Assembly: GCA_013695665.1 (NCBI GenBank)
Contig: JACDAB010000085.1
Location: 1 to 46,758 of the forward strand
Source: Geodermatophilaceae bacterium
Lineage (GTDB): Bacteria > Actinomycetota > Actinomycetes > Mycobacteriales > Geodermatophilaceae
Length of the DNA stretch: 46,758 nucleotides
Reading direction: 5' to 3'
The notes beneath the pieces are model-generated. The model was not told the DNA's origin. It made no database searches and saw only the letters and a program-made list of their open reading frames with translations. Below, in pieces: positions 20,111 to 31,680 of this stretch (position 1 is the stretch's first letter; each line of letters opens with the position of its first letter). The position numbers and the translations under genes are program-made.

Positions 20111-22300
20111 ATGCTCGGTCGCCTCGGGCGGTTCTGTCAGGATCGGCGCCGGCTGGTCCTCGCCGCCTGGGTCCTGCTCGTCGCTGTCGGCTTCGGTGTG
20201 GGCGGGCAGGTCTTCGACCGGCTGGAGCCCGCGCGCGGCGGCTCCTCGAGTGAGTCCATCCGCGGCCTCGAGCTGCTCGAGGAGGTCGCGCCGTACGCCG
20301 GTCAGGTGGTTGCCGTGCTCGACGGGATCGATGCCGACGACCCGTCACTCGCCGAGGTGGCCGCGACCCTCGAGGGGGTCGGTGGAGTCGGGCGGGTGCG
20401 CTGGCCGGGCTCCCCCGAGGGCGCCCGGTTGGTGGCCACCGACGGTGAGGCCGTCGCCGTCATCGTCGACCTGGCGCGAGATCTGGAAAATCGCGACGCC
20501 GCGCTCGCGGACGTCGAGTCGGTGCTCCGACAGCTCGAGCAGGACGGTGCCGCCGACGTCATCCTCGGCGGTGATCTCCTGCTCTTCGAGGAGATCAACA
20601 CCCAGATCGACAAGGACATCGCCTTCGCCGAGTTGATCGCGCTGCCGATCACGCTCGTCGTGATGGTGGTGATCTTCGGCGGCCTCCTCGCCGCGGGACT
20701 GCCGATCCTCGCGGCGGTGGCCTCGATCGCGGGGGCGTTGCTGTGCCTGTTGGGCTTTTCCACGGTGCTCGATCTCGATCCCAACGTCGTGCCCGTGACC
20801 ACGTTCATGGGTCTCGGCCTGGCCATCGACTACTCGCTGCTCATGGTCAGCAGGTTCCGGGAGGAACGCGGCCGGGGCCTGACGGTCGACAGGGCGGTGA
20901 TCCGCACGGTGGAGACGGCCGGGCGGACGATCCTGTTCTCCGCGCTGACCGTCGCAACGGCGCTCAGCGGCCTGTTCGTCTTCGCCGAGCCCATCTTCCG
21001 GGCCATCGGCGCCGCCGGTGTCGCCGTCGTGCTCATCGCCCTGGCGGCTGCGCTGACCCTGGTGCCGGCGCTGCTGGCTGCCCTCGGGCACCGGATCGAG
21101 GCGCCGTCCTCGCCGTTGCCGGACGAGGGCGCGTTCGCCACGCTGGCGACCCGGGTGCAGCGCCGACCCTGGCTGGTCGCGGTGTCGGTGTCTGTCGGTC
21201 TGGTGGTGCTCGGTGCGCCGGTGCTCGGAGTCACCTTCGCCAACGGCGGGTCCGAATTGCTTCCGCCGGAGTTCGAGAGCCGGCAGGTGGATGAGGCCCT
21301 GGCCGAGCGATTCCCCGGCGGCGGGACCGACCCGGTCACGGTGGTCTCCCGATCGGCAGCCGAGGAGGTCCAGGACTGGGCCGACCGTGCCATCGCCGGC
21401 CTGCCCGAGGGCATGGTCGCGGCCGTCGGGCCGCTGGTCACGCTGGACGACGGCGTCACCGTGCTGAGCGTCGTACCGGACGGGACGAGCCAGGGAGACA
21501 CCGCCAAGGCCCTTGTCAGCCAACTGCGGGCCGACCCGGCGCCCGGGGAGTCCTACGTGACCGGCGAGGCCGCCATCCTCGTGGACTTCCAGCAGTCGAT
21601 CGCGTCCCGGGCGCCGTGGGCGTTCGCGCTGGTCGCCATGGCCACCCTGGTCCTGCTCTTTCTGATGACCGGATCGATCGTCGTACCGGTCAAGGCCCTA
21701 GTGATGAACACGGTGTCCCTCGGTGCGACGTTCGGGGCGCTGGTGTGGATCTTCGCCGACGGGAATCTGGAGGGACTGCTCGGCTTCGAAGCGACGGGCG
21801 CGATCGAGACGTGGGTGCCGGTGCTCGTGTTCGCGTTCGCGTTCGGCCTGTCGATGGACTACGAGGTCTTCCTGCTGGCCAGGATCAAGGAGGCGTATGA
21901 CGCGCAGCCCGAGGCGGGCAGGGCCGGCGCTTCGGCGGCGGCCGGCAGCCGCAATGACATAGCGGTGCGGCTGGGCCTGCAGCGCAGTGGGCGGATCATC
22001 ACCTGCGCGGCGCTGGTGGTGGTGATCGTGTTCGCCGCGTTCGCCACCTCGCAGATGCTCGGGCTCAAGCAGATGGGTGTCGCCCTGGCGCTGGCGGTCG
22101 CCGTGGACGCGACGATCGTGCGGTGCCTGCTGGTCCCGGCCACGATGACGCTGCTGGGCGAGGCCAACTGGTGGGCACCGGCCCCGCTGCGCAGGCTGCA
22201 CGCGCGATTCGGGCTGAGCGAGACTGCGCCGCCGGAGCGTGGCGAGCCGGGTGGTCCCGCTCAGCCCGCGGAGCCGGTCGGTGCACCGGCTCGGCGCTAA
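20111..22300 (+). CDS. MMPL family (RND) transporter
   Basis: 12-TM pattern; TFMGLGLAIDYSLLMVSRFREE, FAFAFGLSMDYEVFLLARIKE. Confidence 0.92.
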   Translation: MLGRLGRFCQDRRRLVLAAWVLLVAVGFGVGGQVFDRLEPARGGSSSESIRGLELLEEVAPYAGQVVAVLDGIDADDPSLAEVAATLEGVGGVGRVRWPGSPEGARLVATDGEAVAVIVDLARDLENRDAALADVESVLRQLEQDGAADVILGGDLLLFEEINTQIDKDIAFAELIALPITLVVMVVIFGGLLAAGLPILAAVASIAGALLCLLGFSTVLDLDPNVVPVTTFMGLGLAIDYSLLMVSRFREERGRGLTVDRAVIRTVETAGRTILFSALTVATALSGLFVFAEPIFRAIGAAGVAVVLIALAAALTLVPALLAALGHRIEAPSSPLPDEGAFATLATRVQRRPWLVAVSVSVGLVVLGAPVLGVTFANGGSELLPPEFESRQVDEALAERFPGGGTDPVTVVSRSAAEEVQDWADRAIAGLPEGMVAAVGPLVTLDDGVTVLSVVPDGTSQGDTAKALVSQLRADPAPGESYVTGEAAILVDFQQSIASRAPWAFALVAMATLVLLFLMTGSIVVPVKALVMNTVSLGATFGALVWIFADGNLEGLLGFEATGAIETWVPVLVFAFAFGLSMDYEVFLLARIKEAYDAQPEAGRAGASAAAGSRNDIAVRLGLQRSGRIITCAALVVVIVFAAFATSQMLGLKQMGVALALAVAVDATIVRCLLVPATMTLLGEANWWAPAPLRRLHARFGLSETAPPERGEPGGPAQPAEPVGAPARR

Positions 22301-22388
22301 CCCGCCGCGAGAGCCCGTCCGGGAATGTCTGGGCGGCCTGCGGGGTCACAGCAGGGAGACCGTACGCCCGCCAGTTTCGAGGAGCCCC

Positions 22389-23249
22389 ATGAAGAACCGC
22401 GCGATCGGTACGACGACCGTCAGCGAGATCGGGCTGGGCGGGATGCCCATGTCGATCGAGGGCCGGCCGGAGGAGTCCCGCTCGATCGCCACCATCCACG
22501 CGGCCCTCGAGGCGGGCGTCACGGTCATCGACACCGCCGACGCCTACCTGCTCGAGCCCGGCGAGACCGGCCACAACGAGCGGCTGATCGCATCGGCGCT
22601 GTCCTCGTACGGCGGTGACACCTCCTCGGTGCTCGTCGCGACGAAGGGCGGGCATCTGCGCCCGGGCGACGGCTCGTGGACCATCGACTCCAGCCCGGCG
22701 CACCTCAGTGAGGCGTGCGAGGCGAGCCTGCGCGCTCTGGGTCTGGAAGCGATCGGGCTGTACCAGCTGCACCGGCCCGACCCGGAGGTCGACTACGCCG
22801 ACAGCCTCGGCGCGATGCGCTTGCTCCACGACCAGGGCAAGGTGCGCATGGTCGGGGTCAGCAACGCGACCATCGCGCAGATCCGGCAGGCGCAACAGAT
22901 CATCGGCGACGCCCTGGTCAGTGTGCAGAACCAGTTCTCCCCGGCGTACCGCTCCAGCGAGGACGAGCTGACCTACTGCGGTGAGCAGGGACTCGCGTTC
23001 CTGCCGTGGAGCCCATTCGGCGGGATCAGCAAGGCCGGGGAGCTCGGCTCCAGTTTCGCGGCGTTCGCGGAGGTCGCGACGGCGCATGACGTCAGTCCGC
23101 AACAGGTGTGCCTGGCCTGGCTCCTGGCCAAGGGTGCGCACGTCGTCCCCATCCCGGGGGCCAGCCGGCCGGAGACGATCATCGACTCGGCGCGCGCCGG
23201 CGACCTAAAGCTGAGCGACGACGAACTGACCCGCCTCGACGCCGCCTAG
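22389..23249 (+). CDS. Aldo/keto reductase
   Basis: VSEIGLGGMPMS, VIDTADAYLLEPGETGHNERLIASAL, VPIPGASRPE. Confidence 0.92.
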   Translation: MKNRAIGTTTVSEIGLGGMPMSIEGRPEESRSIATIHAALEAGVTVIDTADAYLLEPGETGHNERLIASALSSYGGDTSSVLVATKGGHLRPGDGSWTIDSSPAHLSEACEASLRALGLEAIGLYQLHRPDPEVDYADSLGAMRLLHDQGKVRMVGVSNATIAQIRQAQQIIGDALVSVQNQFSPAYRSSEDELTYCGEQGLAFLPWSPFGGISKAGELGSSFAAFAEVATAHDVSPQQVCLAWLLAKGAHVVPIPGASRPETIIDSARAGDLKLSDDELTRLDAA

Positions 23250-23256
23250 CAACGGG

Positions 23257-25029
23257 TCACACTGAAGGAGTTGCGGAGGGCATCGCATCGATGCCGGCCT
23301 CCTTGCGCTGCGCCGGCGTGATCGGTGCCGGCGCGCCGGTCAGCGGGTCGAAGCCCGCGCCGGTCTTGGGGAACGCGATCACGTCGCGGATGGAGTCGGT
23401 ACCGGCCAGCAACGCGCAGATCCGGTCCCAGCCGAAGGCGATTCCCCCGTGCGGCGGCGGCCCGTAGGCGAACGCGTCGAGCAGGAAGCCGAACTGCTCC
23501 TTGGCCTGCTCGGCGCTGAGACCGATGACGTCGAAGAGCCGCTGCTGTACGTCGGCGCGGTGGATCCGGATGGACCCGCCGCCGATCTCGTTGCCGTTGC
23601 ACACGATGTCGTAGGCGTAGGCCAGGGCCTCGGCGGGCGCGGTGTCGAAGCGGTCCGCCCATTCCCGCGTCGGCCCGGTGAACGGGTGGTGGACGGCGGT
23701 CCACCCGCCAGCCTCACCGGGACCGGAGTCGGTGGGCTCGAACATCGGCATGTCGACGATCCAGACGAACCGCCAGGCGTCGTGGTCGATCAGCCCGCAG
23801 CGCCGGCCGACCTCCACCCTGGTGGCGCCGAGCAGGGCCAGTGCCTCCGGGCGGCTGGCAGCGGCGAAGAAGATGCAGTCGCCGGGTTTCGCCCCGGCCG
23901 CCTCGGCCAGCCCGGCCTGGTGCTCCGGCGACAGGTTCTTCGCCACCGGGCCACGGAGTTCGCCGCTGTCCTCGACGAGTACGTAGGCGAGCCCCTTTGC
24001 GCCGCGGCTGCGGGCCCACTCCTGCCAGCCGTCGAGCACCTTCCGCGGCTGCCCCGCTCCCCCCGGCATGACCACGGCGCCCACGTGCTCGGCCTGGAAT
24101 ACCCGGAATTCGGTGCCGGCGAAGTACGCGGTCAGGTCGACCAATTCCAGCGACATGCGCAGGTCGGGCTTGTCCGAGCCGTAGCGGCTGAGCGCCTCGG
24201 CGTAGGTCATCCGCGGAATCGGCAGCGAGATCTTCACATCGAGGAGGTCGCGCCACAGTGCTCCCACGACTGCCTCGCCGAGTTCGATCACATCGTCCTG
24301 GTCCACGAAGGACATCTCGATGTCGAGTTGGGTGAACTCCGGTTGCCGGTCGGCGCGAAAGTCCTCGTCGCGGTAGCAGCGCGCGATCTGGTAGTACCGC
24401 TCGAAGCCGGCGACCATCAGCAGCTGCTTGAACAGCTGCGGGGACTGCGGTAGGGCATACCAGCTGCCCGGCTGCAGCCGCACCGGCACCAGGAAGTCGC
24501 GAGCGCCCTCCGGTGTGGAGCGGGTCAGGGTCGGCGTCTCCACCTCGACGAAGTCACGCTCGGACATCACCTGCCGGGCCACCGCGTTGACCCGGCTCCG
24601 CATCCGCAGGATGCGGGCGGGTTCGGCGCGACGCAGGTCCAGATAGCGGTGGTGCAGGCGCGCGTCCTCCCCCACCTCCCCGGACCCCGGACCCTCGACC
24701 GGGAACGGCAGCGGGGCGGACTCCGAGAGCACATCCAGCTCAGCGGCCGTTACCTCGACCTGACCCGACGGCAGATCCGGGTTCTCGTTGCCCCCGGGGC
24801 GCCGATCGACCGTTCCCGTCACCCGGATGCAGAACTCCGAGCGCAACCGGTGCGCCGCCTCGGCCATGGCACCTTCGCGGAAGACCACCTGCGCCAGCCC
24901 GGAGGCGTCGCGCAGGTCGATGAAGCTGACCCCGCCGTGGTCGCGGCGGCGGGCCACCCAGCCGGCGAGGGTGACGGTCTGCCCGGACAGTGCGGCGGTG
25001 AGCGAACCGGCGGTATGGGTGCGGATCAC
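23257..25029 (-). CDS. aspS: Aspartyl-tRNA synthetase
   Basis: 590 aa; [45 protein letters not shown]. Confidence 0.97.
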   Translation of the reverse strand: MIRTHTAGSLTAALSGQTVTLAGWVARRRDHGGVSFIDLRDASGLAQVVFREGAMAEAAHRLRSEFCIRVTGTVDRRPGGNENPDLPSGQVEVTAAELDVLSESAPLPFPVEGPGSGEVGEDARLHHRYLDLRRAEPARILRMRSRVNAVARQVMSERDFVEVETPTLTRSTPEGARDFLVPVRLQPGSWYALPQSPQLFKQLLMVAGFERYYQIARCYRDEDFRADRQPEFTQLDIEMSFVDQDDVIELGEAVVGALWRDLLDVKISLPIPRMTYAEALSRYGSDKPDLRMSLELVDLTAYFAGTEFRVFQAEHVGAVVMPGGAGQPRKVLDGWQEWARSRGAKGLAYVLVEDSGELRGPVAKNLSPEHQAGLAEAAGAKPGDCIFFAAASRPEALALLGATRVEVGRRCGLIDHDAWRFVWIVDMPMFEPTDSGPGEAGGWTAVHHPFTGPTREWADRFDTAPAEALAYAYDIVCNGNEIGGGSIRIHRADVQQRLFDVIGLSAEQAKEQFGFLLDAFAYGPPPHGGIAFGWDRICALLAGTDSIRDVIAFPKTGAGFDPLTGAPAPITPAQRKEAGIDAMPSATPSV

Positions 25030-26282
25030 GAGAGCAACTCCTGAATGGTCGCGACGAGCGCGTCGAGCGGTACGGCGATCTGCTCGCCGCTGCGGAGGTC
25101 CTTGAGCGCGGCGGCGCCGGCTTCGATATCCCGGTCACCGAGTACGACGGCGTACGCCGCGCCGGAGCGGTCGGCGGCCTTCATCGCGCCCTTGAGGCCA
25201 CGGCCACCGTACGCGAGGTCGGCGCTGACGCCCGCCGCCCGCAACGAGGCGACAAGGACGAAGAGCCGTTCGGCAGCGGCGGCGCCCAGCGGTACGCCGT
25301 ACACCTGAACACGGGATCGCGTCGGCAACGCGATGTCCTCGGCCCTCATGGCCAGCAGCGTCCGGTCCACGCCGAGCGCCCAGCCGATGCCGGTCAGCTC
25401 GGGCCCACCGATGGCCGCGGAGAGTCCGTCATAGCGCCCGCCCCCGCCGATCGCGGACTGCGACCCCAGTCCACTGTGGACGAACTCGAACGTCGTGCGC
25501 ATGTAGTAGTCGAGGCCGCGGACGAGCTGTGGCGCCTCCTCCCACTGCACACCGACGTCGGCGAGCCGCGTCCGGACACCGTCGTAGTGCTCGGCGCAAT
25601 CACGGCAGAGGTGGTCGACCATGACCGGCGCGCCCTCGAGCTCGGCCTGCACCTCGGGCCGCTTGTCGTCGAGGACGCGCAGCGGGTTGAGCTCGACCCG
25701 TCGGCGGGTGTCGGCGTCGAGCTCGAGGCGGTTGAGGAAGGACTGCAGGAGTGCGCGGTACGGGGGGCGGCAGGTCGAGTCGCCGAGTGAGGTGAGCAGC
25801 AGCCGGAACTCGCGCAGTCCGAGTGCCCGGTAGCCGTCCCAGGCCAGCGCGACGACTTCGGCATCCAGCATCGGGGCGTCCACCCCGATCGCCTCCGCGC
25901 CGACCTGGGTGAAGTGCCGGTAGCGGCCGTGCTGCGGCCGTTCGTAGCGAAAGTTCGGTCCGGCGTACCAGAGCTTGACCGGGAGTTGGCCGGCGTGCAG
26001 CTTGTGCTCGATGACCGCCCGCATCACCCCGGCGGTGCCCTCCGGCCGCAACGTCAGAGACCGGCCACCCTTGTCCTCGAACGTGTACATCTCCTTGCTC
26101 ACGACGTCGGTGGATTCCCCGACGCCGCGGGCGAACAGCGCGGTGTCCTCGAAGATCGGCGTCTCGATGTACTCGTAGCCGGCCAGGATCGCCGGGCGGC
26201 TGAGCGCATCACGAACGGCGAGGAACGCTGCTGATTCGGGCGGCAGAACGTCGTAGCTGCCCTTGGGCGCGCTGAAACGCAC
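25026..26282 (-). CDS. hisS: Histidyl-tRNA synthetase
   Basis: [40 protein letters not shown] start overlaps the MBL-gene stop. Confidence 0.96.
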   Translation of the reverse strand: MRFSAPKGSYDVLPPESAAFLAVRDALSRPAILAGYEYIETPIFEDTALFARGVGESTDVVSKEMYTFEDKGGRSLTLRPEGTAGVMRAVIEHKLHAGQLPVKLWYAGPNFRYERPQHGRYRHFTQVGAEAIGVDAPMLDAEVVALAWDGYRALGLREFRLLLTSLGDSTCRPPYRALLQSFLNRLELDADTRRRVELNPLRVLDDKRPEVQAELEGAPVMVDHLCRDCAEHYDGVRTRLADVGVQWEEAPQLVRGLDYYMRTTFEFVHSGLGSQSAIGGGGRYDGLSAAIGGPELTGIGWALGVDRTLLAMRAEDIALPTRSRVQVYGVPLGAAAAERLFVLVASLRAAGVSADLAYGGRGLKGAMKAADRSGAAYAVVLGDRDIEAGAAALKDLRSGEQIAVPLDALVATIQELLS

Positions 26283-26983
26283 TACAGGCCCCTGCGTGGC
26301 GGGGCCGCTGAGGCAGCCTCGCGCAGGTAGGGATTGGTCGCGCGCTCTCGACCGATGGTGGTCTGCGGGCCGTGCCCGGACAGCACGACTGTGTCCTCGG
26401 CGAGGGGCAGGCACACCCGGGCCAGTGAGTCGAGGAGTTGCTCGTACGAGCCGCCGGGCAGGTCGGTCCGCCCGATCGAGCCGGCGAAGAGCAGATCGCC
26501 GGAGAGCAGCACCGGAGCCTCAGGGTGGTCGAGCTCGAAAGCCACCGAACCCCTGGTGTGTCCCGGCGCGTGCCGGACTGTGAGCCGCACACCGGCCAGG
26601 GCCAGTTCCGCGCCGTCGGTCAGGTCGGCCACCTCGGCGGGTTCGGAGAAGGTCAGCCCCCGGATCATCGCGCCGATCTGCTCGCCATGCCAGGACAGCG
26701 GGTCGGCCAGCATGGCCCGATCCTCCGGGTGCAGGTAGGCGGGGATGTCGTAGCCGTCGCAGACCGGTACGACAGACCAGACGTGGTCGAGGTGCCCGTG
26801 CGTGAGGACGACAGCGACCGGCTTGAGCCGGTGCTCGGCCAGGACGGAGCGCAACGGCTCCTCGGCGTCCTGCCCGGGGTCGATGACGACGCACTCCTGC
26901 CCTGGGCCCGGTGCCACGACGTAGCAGTTGGTTCCGAAGACGCCGGCGGGAAACCCGGTGACCAACACGGAGCGACACCTCAT
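26282..26983 (-). CDS. MBL-fold metallohydrolase (glyoxalase II-like)
   Basis: [49 protein letters not shown]. Confidence 0.92.
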   Translation of the reverse strand: MRCRSVLVTGFPAGVFGTNCYVVAPGPGQECVVIDPGQDAEEPLRSVLAEHRLKPVAVVLTHGHLDHVWSVVPVCDGYDIPAYLHPEDRAMLADPLSWHGEQIGAMIRGLTFSEPAEVADLTDGAELALAGVRLTVRHAPGHTRGSVAFELDHPEAPVLLSGDLLFAGSIGRTDLPGGSYEQLLDSLARVCLPLAEDTVVLSGHGPQTTIGRERATNPYLREAASAAPPRRGL

Positions 26984-27180
26984 GACGGGAAGGAGACAGA
27001 CGCACCCAGGCTACCGAGGCGCCCGGATCGGAGTCGCCGCGATTCCCCCGGGAGGTCTCGGCTCATCCGAAGCTCACACCCCATCCCGTACTCTGGCGAG
27101 CCGATTCGCTGGAATGCGCGGCCGCGTCGGCGTGCTCGCACCGCGGACCTGCCCACGGGTGCCCATCAGGAGGAGAAGCT

Positions 27181-28008
27181 GTGCCGACCAGCAAGCAGAA
27201 GCGGCAGGCCGCGCAGCGGCACCTTCAGCGGCAGCTCGAACGACGCACGGAGCTGGCCAAGAAGCGCCGCCAGCGCAACATCATCCTGGCCGCCGCGCTG
27301 TCCGTGCTGGTCGTGCTCGGTGGGATCTTCCTCATCGTCAGTCTCACCGGCGAGGACGAGGCCGCCGACCCGGCCGCCAGTCCCTCCTCCGAACCGACAG
27401 CGACCACCGAGGCCAGCAGCGCGCCGCCGGGTCAGTGCACGTTCATTCCCGGTGACCCGGCTGCTCCCAACGTCACCGACGTCGGCCTGCCCACGACACC
27501 AGCCGAAACGACCGGCACAGTGGATATCGCCGTCACGACCGACCAAGGGGACATGACCTGGACCCTGGACCGCGCCAGCGCCCCGTGCGCCGTGCAGAGC
27601 GTCACCTTCCTGGCAGGCGCAGGCTTCTACGACTCCAGTCCCTGCCACCGCCTCGTCAACGCCGACGCATTCGGCGTACTGCAGTGCGGTGACCCGAGTG
27701 GCACCGGCACCGGAGGACCGGGATACACCTACGCCCAGGAGGCCCCGGCCGGTGACATGCCCTACGCCGAGGGCGTCATCGCGATGGCCAACAGCGGCGC
27801 ACCGGACAGCACCAGCAGCCAGTTCTTCATCATGTTCCAGGACACCGATTTGCCGCCGGAGTACAGCGTCGTCGGCACGGTCACCTCCGGACTGGAGGTT
27901 GTCCAGACCGTCGCAGACGCAGGGAACGACGGCTCGTTCGAGCCGAGCCCGGGCGGCGGGGCGCCGAACCTGCCCATCACGATCGAGACGATGACAGTGG
28001 TCGCCTGA
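27181..28008 (+). CDS. Membrane-anchored cyclophilin-type peptidylprolyl isomerase
   Basis: N-terminal TM; FYDSSPCHRLVNADAFGVLQCGDPSGTGTGGPGYTYAQE, SSQFFIMFQDT. Confidence 0.93.
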   Translation: MPTSKQKRQAAQRHLQRQLERRTELAKKRRQRNIILAAALSVLVVLGGIFLIVSLTGEDEAADPAASPSSEPTATTEASSAPPGQCTFIPGDPAAPNVTDVGLPTTPAETTGTVDIAVTTDQGDMTWTLDRASAPCAVQSVTFLAGAGFYDSSPCHRLVNADAFGVLQCGDPSGTGTGGPGYTYAQEAPAGDMPYAEGVIAMANSGAPDSTSSQFFIMFQDTDLPPEYSVVGTVTSGLEVVQTVADAGNDGSFEPSPGGGAPNLPITIETMTVVA

Positions 28009-28030
28009 CCCGTCCGCAGGCTCGGTCAGG
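28004..28030. terminator. Possible bidirectional hairpin between convergent genes
   Basis: CCTGACC (28004-28010) / GGTCAGG (28024-28030); the arms contain both converging stop codons. Confidence 0.35.
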
Positions 28031-30407
28031 AGCCGGCGACGCGGTAGACGTCGTACACGCCCTCCACGGTGCGCACGGTTCGCAGCAGGTGGCCCAGGTG
28101 TTTCGGGTCGCCGAGTTCGAAAGTGAACCGGCTGACGGCGACCCGGTCGCGCGTCGTCTGCACGGTCGCGGACAGGATGTTCACGCTCTCGTCGGACAGC
28201 GCGCGGGTGATGTCGGACAGCAGCCGGTGCCGGTCCAGCGCCTCGACCTGGATCGCGACGAGGAAGATCGAACCCGGCGACGGCTCCCAATCGACCTCGA
28301 TCAGCCGATCCGGCTCGGACTGCAGAGCACCGGCGTTCGTGCAGTCCTGCCGGTGCACCGACACCCCGCCTCCGCGGGTGACGAATCCGATGATGTCGTC
28401 GCCCGGGACCGGTGTGCAGCACTTGGCGAGCTTGACCCAGATGTCTGAGGCCCCACGTACTACGACGCCGGGATCCCCACCCGGCCGGCGGCCCCTGGAT
28501 CGGGTCGGGACCGCGGTCTCGGCGATGTCCTCGACCGCACCCTCGGTGCCGCCGAGGGAGACGACGAGCTTGTGTACGACGGACTGCGCCGAGACCTGGT
28601 GCTCGCCCACGGCGGCGTACAGGGCGGAGACGTCGGGAAAGCGCAGGTCGCGGGCGAGGGTGGCCAGCGCCTCACCACCGAAGAGCCGCTGCAGCGGCAA
28701 ACCCTGCTTGCGCATGGTCTTGGAGATGGCGTCCTTGCCCGCCTCGATGGCGTCCTCGCGGCGCTCCTTGGCGAACCACTGCCGGATCTTCGTCCTCGCG
28801 CGAGTGCTGCCGACGAAGGCAAGCCAGTCGCGAGACGGTGCGGCGTTGGGCGACTTCGAGGTGAAGATGCCGACGACGTCACCGTTGGACAGCTTGCTCT
28901 CCAGCGCCACCAGACTGCCGTTGACGCGGGCGCCGATACAGCGGTGACCGACCTCGGTGTGCACCGCATACGCGAAGTCGATGGGGGTCGAGGACCCCGG
29001 CAGGCTGATGACGTCGCCCTTGGGCGTGAAGACGAATACCTCGCGCGGGCCGAGGTCGTAGCGCAGAGACTCCAGGAACTCACCGGGCGAGGCGGTCTCG
29101 CGTTGCCAGTCGAGCAGCTGTCGCAACCAGAGCATTTCGTCCTGGCTCAGGGCGGGCGCGCCCTCCTTGGTCTCCTTGTACTTCCAATGTGCTGCGATGC
29201 CGTACTCCGCCGTACGGTGCATGTCCTGGGTCCGGATCTGCAGTTCGACCGGCTTCCCGTCCGGGCCGATCACCGTCGTGTGCAGCGACTGGTACATGTT
29301 GAACTTCGGGGTGGCGATGAAGTCCTTGAAGCGACCGGGGATCGGCTGCCAGTTGGCATGCATGATCCCCAGTGCGGCGTAGCAGTCGGGAAGGCTCTCG
29401 ACGAGGACACGGACGCCGATGAGGTCGTAGATGTCGGCGAAGTCGCGGCCGCGAACGATCATCTTCTGATAGATCGAGTAGTAGTGCTTGGGACGGCCGG
29501 TCACCGCCGAGTTGATCTTCGCGTTCTTCAACTCCGCCCGGACCCGGCTTGCCACCTCGGCGAGATAGGTGTCACGAGAGGGCGCCCGGTCTGCGACGAG
29601 CCGGACGATCTCCTCGTACCGCTTGGGGTACAGGGTCGCGAACGCGAGATCCTCGAGCTCCCACTTGACGGTGTTCATGCCGAGCCGGTGTGCCAATGGC
29701 GCGAGCACCTCGAGCGTCTCCCGGGCCTTGGCCTCCTGCTTTGCCGGCGACAGGTACTTCAGTGTCCGCATGTTGTGCAACCGGTCGGCGAGTTTGATCA
29801 CCAGCACCCGGGGATCGCGGGCCATCGCCACGATCATCTTGCGGATCGTCTCGGCCTGCGCCGCGTCGCCGTAGTGGACCCGATCCAGCTTGGTCACCCC
29901 GTCGACGAGATGCGCGACCTCGGCGCCGAAGTCCGCACTGAGCTGCAGCATCGTGTAGCCGGTGTCCTCGACGGTGTCGTGCAGCAGGCTCGCGACGAGG
30001 GTCGTGACGTCCATCCCCAGCTCGGCCAGGATCTGTGACACCGCCAGTGGGTGCGTGATGTAGGGGTCGCCGCTCTTGCGGAGCTGTCCCCGGTGGCGCT
30101 CCTCGGCCACGTCGTAGCCGCGCTGCAGGATCTGCAGGTCGGCCGTGGGGTGCACCGCGCGGAGGATGGCGGCCAACGGTTCCAGCACGGGCTTGACGGT
30201 CGGGGGGTTATTTCGCGGCCCCGGGTTCATCCGGCGGGCAATGCGCTCCCGCACCCGGCGACGGCGCAGGGGAGCTTCTGTGTTCGGGGAGTTGGGCGAG
30301 CCGACGTCGGCAGCGGGGCGGGTATCCCCGGAATGGGCAGCCGCAGCACCGGCTGGCCCGCTGCCCGCCGGCGGCTGCCCCGTGAGCACGGCAGCCGGGG
30401 GGGTCAC
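28026..30407 (-). CDS. relA: Bifunctional (p)ppGpp synthetase/hydrolase RelA/SpoT
   Basis: 793 aa; [31 protein letters not shown] domain, ACT domain. Start uncertain. Confidence 0.95.
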   Translation of the reverse strand: MTPPAAVLTGQPPAGSGPAGAAAAHSGDTRPAADVGSPNSPNTEAPLRRRRVRERIARRMNPGPRNNPPTVKPVLEPLAAILRAVHPTADLQILQRGYDVAEERHRGQLRKSGDPYITHPLAVSQILAELGMDVTTLVASLLHDTVEDTGYTMLQLSADFGAEVAHLVDGVTKLDRVHYGDAAQAETIRKMIVAMARDPRVLVIKLADRLHNMRTLKYLSPAKQEAKARETLEVLAPLAHRLGMNTVKWELEDLAFATLYPKRYEEIVRLVADRAPSRDTYLAEVASRVRAELKNAKINSAVTGRPKHYYSIYQKMIVRGRDFADIYDLIGVRVLVESLPDCYAALGIMHANWQPIPGRFKDFIATPKFNMYQSLHTTVIGPDGKPVELQIRTQDMHRTAEYGIAAHWKYKETKEGAPALSQDEMLWLRQLLDWQRETASPGEFLESLRYDLGPREVFVFTPKGDVISLPGSSTPIDFAYAVHTEVGHRCIGARVNGSLVALESKLSNGDVVGIFTSKSPNAAPSRDWLAFVGSTRARTKIRQWFAKERREDAIEAGKDAISKTMRKQGLPLQRLFGGEALATLARDLRFPDVSALYAAVGEHQVSAQSVVHKLVVSLGGTEGAVEDIAETAVPTRSRGRRPGGDPGVVVRGASDIWVKLAKCCTPVPGDDIIGFVTRGGGVSVHRQDCTNAGALQSEPDRLIEVDWEPSPGSIFLVAIQVEALDRHRLLSDITRALSDESVNILSATVQTTRDRVAVSRFTFELGDPKHLGHLLRTVRTVEGVYDVYRVAGS

Positions 30408-30520
30408 GGGGCTGCGGGCTGGGGTCGGTGTGTTCAGCGCGGCTCCTCGGTCGGTGCGAGCACCTACGAGTGTAGGACGCCGGGGGCCTCAACCAGGCCG
30501 ACTCGCGGCCGCCGCAGACA

Positions 30521-30556
30521 GCACAGTGGCCGCCCGGTTCGGGGCGGCCACTGTGC
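30521..30556. terminator. Strong hairpin terminator
   Basis: Perfect 15-bp arms GCACAGTGGCCGCCC / GGGCGGCCACTGTGC, 6-nt loop, just downstream of the ferritin-like gene stop. Confidence 0.85.
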
Positions 30557-30570
30557 GTGCTGGCGGTGGG

Positions 30571-31503
30571 TCAGTCGTTGTCGTCGCTGGTGTTGATGGG
30601 GCCGTTCACGCCGTCGGGGAAGAACCCGCCGGAGGTCACGGACGCCGGGTTCAGGTAGACGATGTTCAGCACCTCTCCCGCGGTCCGGCTGAACGCCAGG
30701 CCGGAGGAGTCGGTCGGGACGATGTTCGCCCTGCCGTTGCGCGTGATCCCCTGGTCCTTGTCCTCCGGACCGTCCAGGCTGTCACGGGCGTCGGAGATGG
30801 CCGCGGCTTCAGCCTCCAGGCCGTTGGCGAACATCACCGTACGGATGTTCGCCGCGTGGTAGGCCTCCACCGCGAGTAGTCCGGCCGCGGCCTCGAGGAA
30901 CACCTTGTTCGAGATCAACGGTGCGGCGCCCTTGTACGCCGTCACTCCGACGTCTTCGAAGATGAAGGCGCCGAGCAGGAAGTTCGTCTCGCTCTCGAAC
31001 GGGTCGAAGGTCTGCCCCGGACCGATCAGGCCGGCGGCCATCGCCGCCGCGGTGAAGCTGTCCACGAGATCGATCGTGGGCCGCGACACCCGTGCGCCGC
31101 CCAGCGCGCTGCGGAGGAAATCGACGTGGTCCTCCTCGTCCGCGGCGATCTCGATCGCGTACTGCTTGATCGACTTGGTCACGAACGGCACCCTCCGACC
31201 GCCGATCACCGGGCCGCGGTCACCCTTTCCCGACGTCTGGCCGGGGCGCAGACCGAACCCCCGGACAGCGGCCAGATAGAACTCCGCCTCCAGGTACTCC
31301 AGGTTGAGCGCGAAGTTCAGGACTGCCGCGTCGGTGATGGCGCCCTCAGCCCCGTCCGCGGCGAAGGCCGACGTCGAGCCGGTCAGCGATACCGCGCCGA
31401 CGCTGAGGCCGGTCAACCCAGCTGCTGCCAGGAAGCGACGCCGGTCCAACGCGTTGTCCGTGCTACGGGTGATCGCTTCGGTCAGGAATGTACGGTCGAA
31501 CAT
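30571..31503 (-). CDS. Tat-signal ferritin-like domain protein (desiccation-related type)
   Basis: [21 protein letters not shown] signal; [37 protein letters not shown]. Confidence 0.85.
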   Translation of the reverse strand: MFDRTFLTEAITRSTDNALDRRRFLAAAGLTGLSVGAVSLTGSTSAFAADGAEGAITDAAVLNFALNLEYLEAEFYLAAVRGFGLRPGQTSGKGDRGPVIGGRRVPFVTKSIKQYAIEIAADEEDHVDFLRSALGGARVSRPTIDLVDSFTAAAMAAGLIGPGQTFDPFESETNFLLGAFIFEDVGVTAYKGAAPLISNKVFLEAAAGLLAVEAYHAANIRTVMFANGLEAEAAAISDARDSLDGPEDKDQGITRNGRANIVPTDSSGLAFSRTAGEVLNIVYLNPASVTSGGFFPDGVNGPINTSDDND

Positions 31504-31526
31504 ACGACTCCCCCTATAGGGACGTT

Positions 31527-31553
31527 CGGGCGATGGCGGACCGGCATCGCCCG
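31527..31553. repeat. Inverted repeat in the ferritin-like gene leader
   Basis: Perfect 9-bp arms CGGGCGATG / CATCGCCCG, 9-bp spacer. Confidence 0.65.
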
Positions 31554-31680
31554 GAATATCGGGCGGCGAACGGCCTTCTCATCGGTGACGACCACATCGG
31601 CCAACACAGGAGCAGCATGACCCTCACCATGGTTGCTCGCCACCTATTCGCCGAAACTGACTGCGCCGACTGGATCGCCC

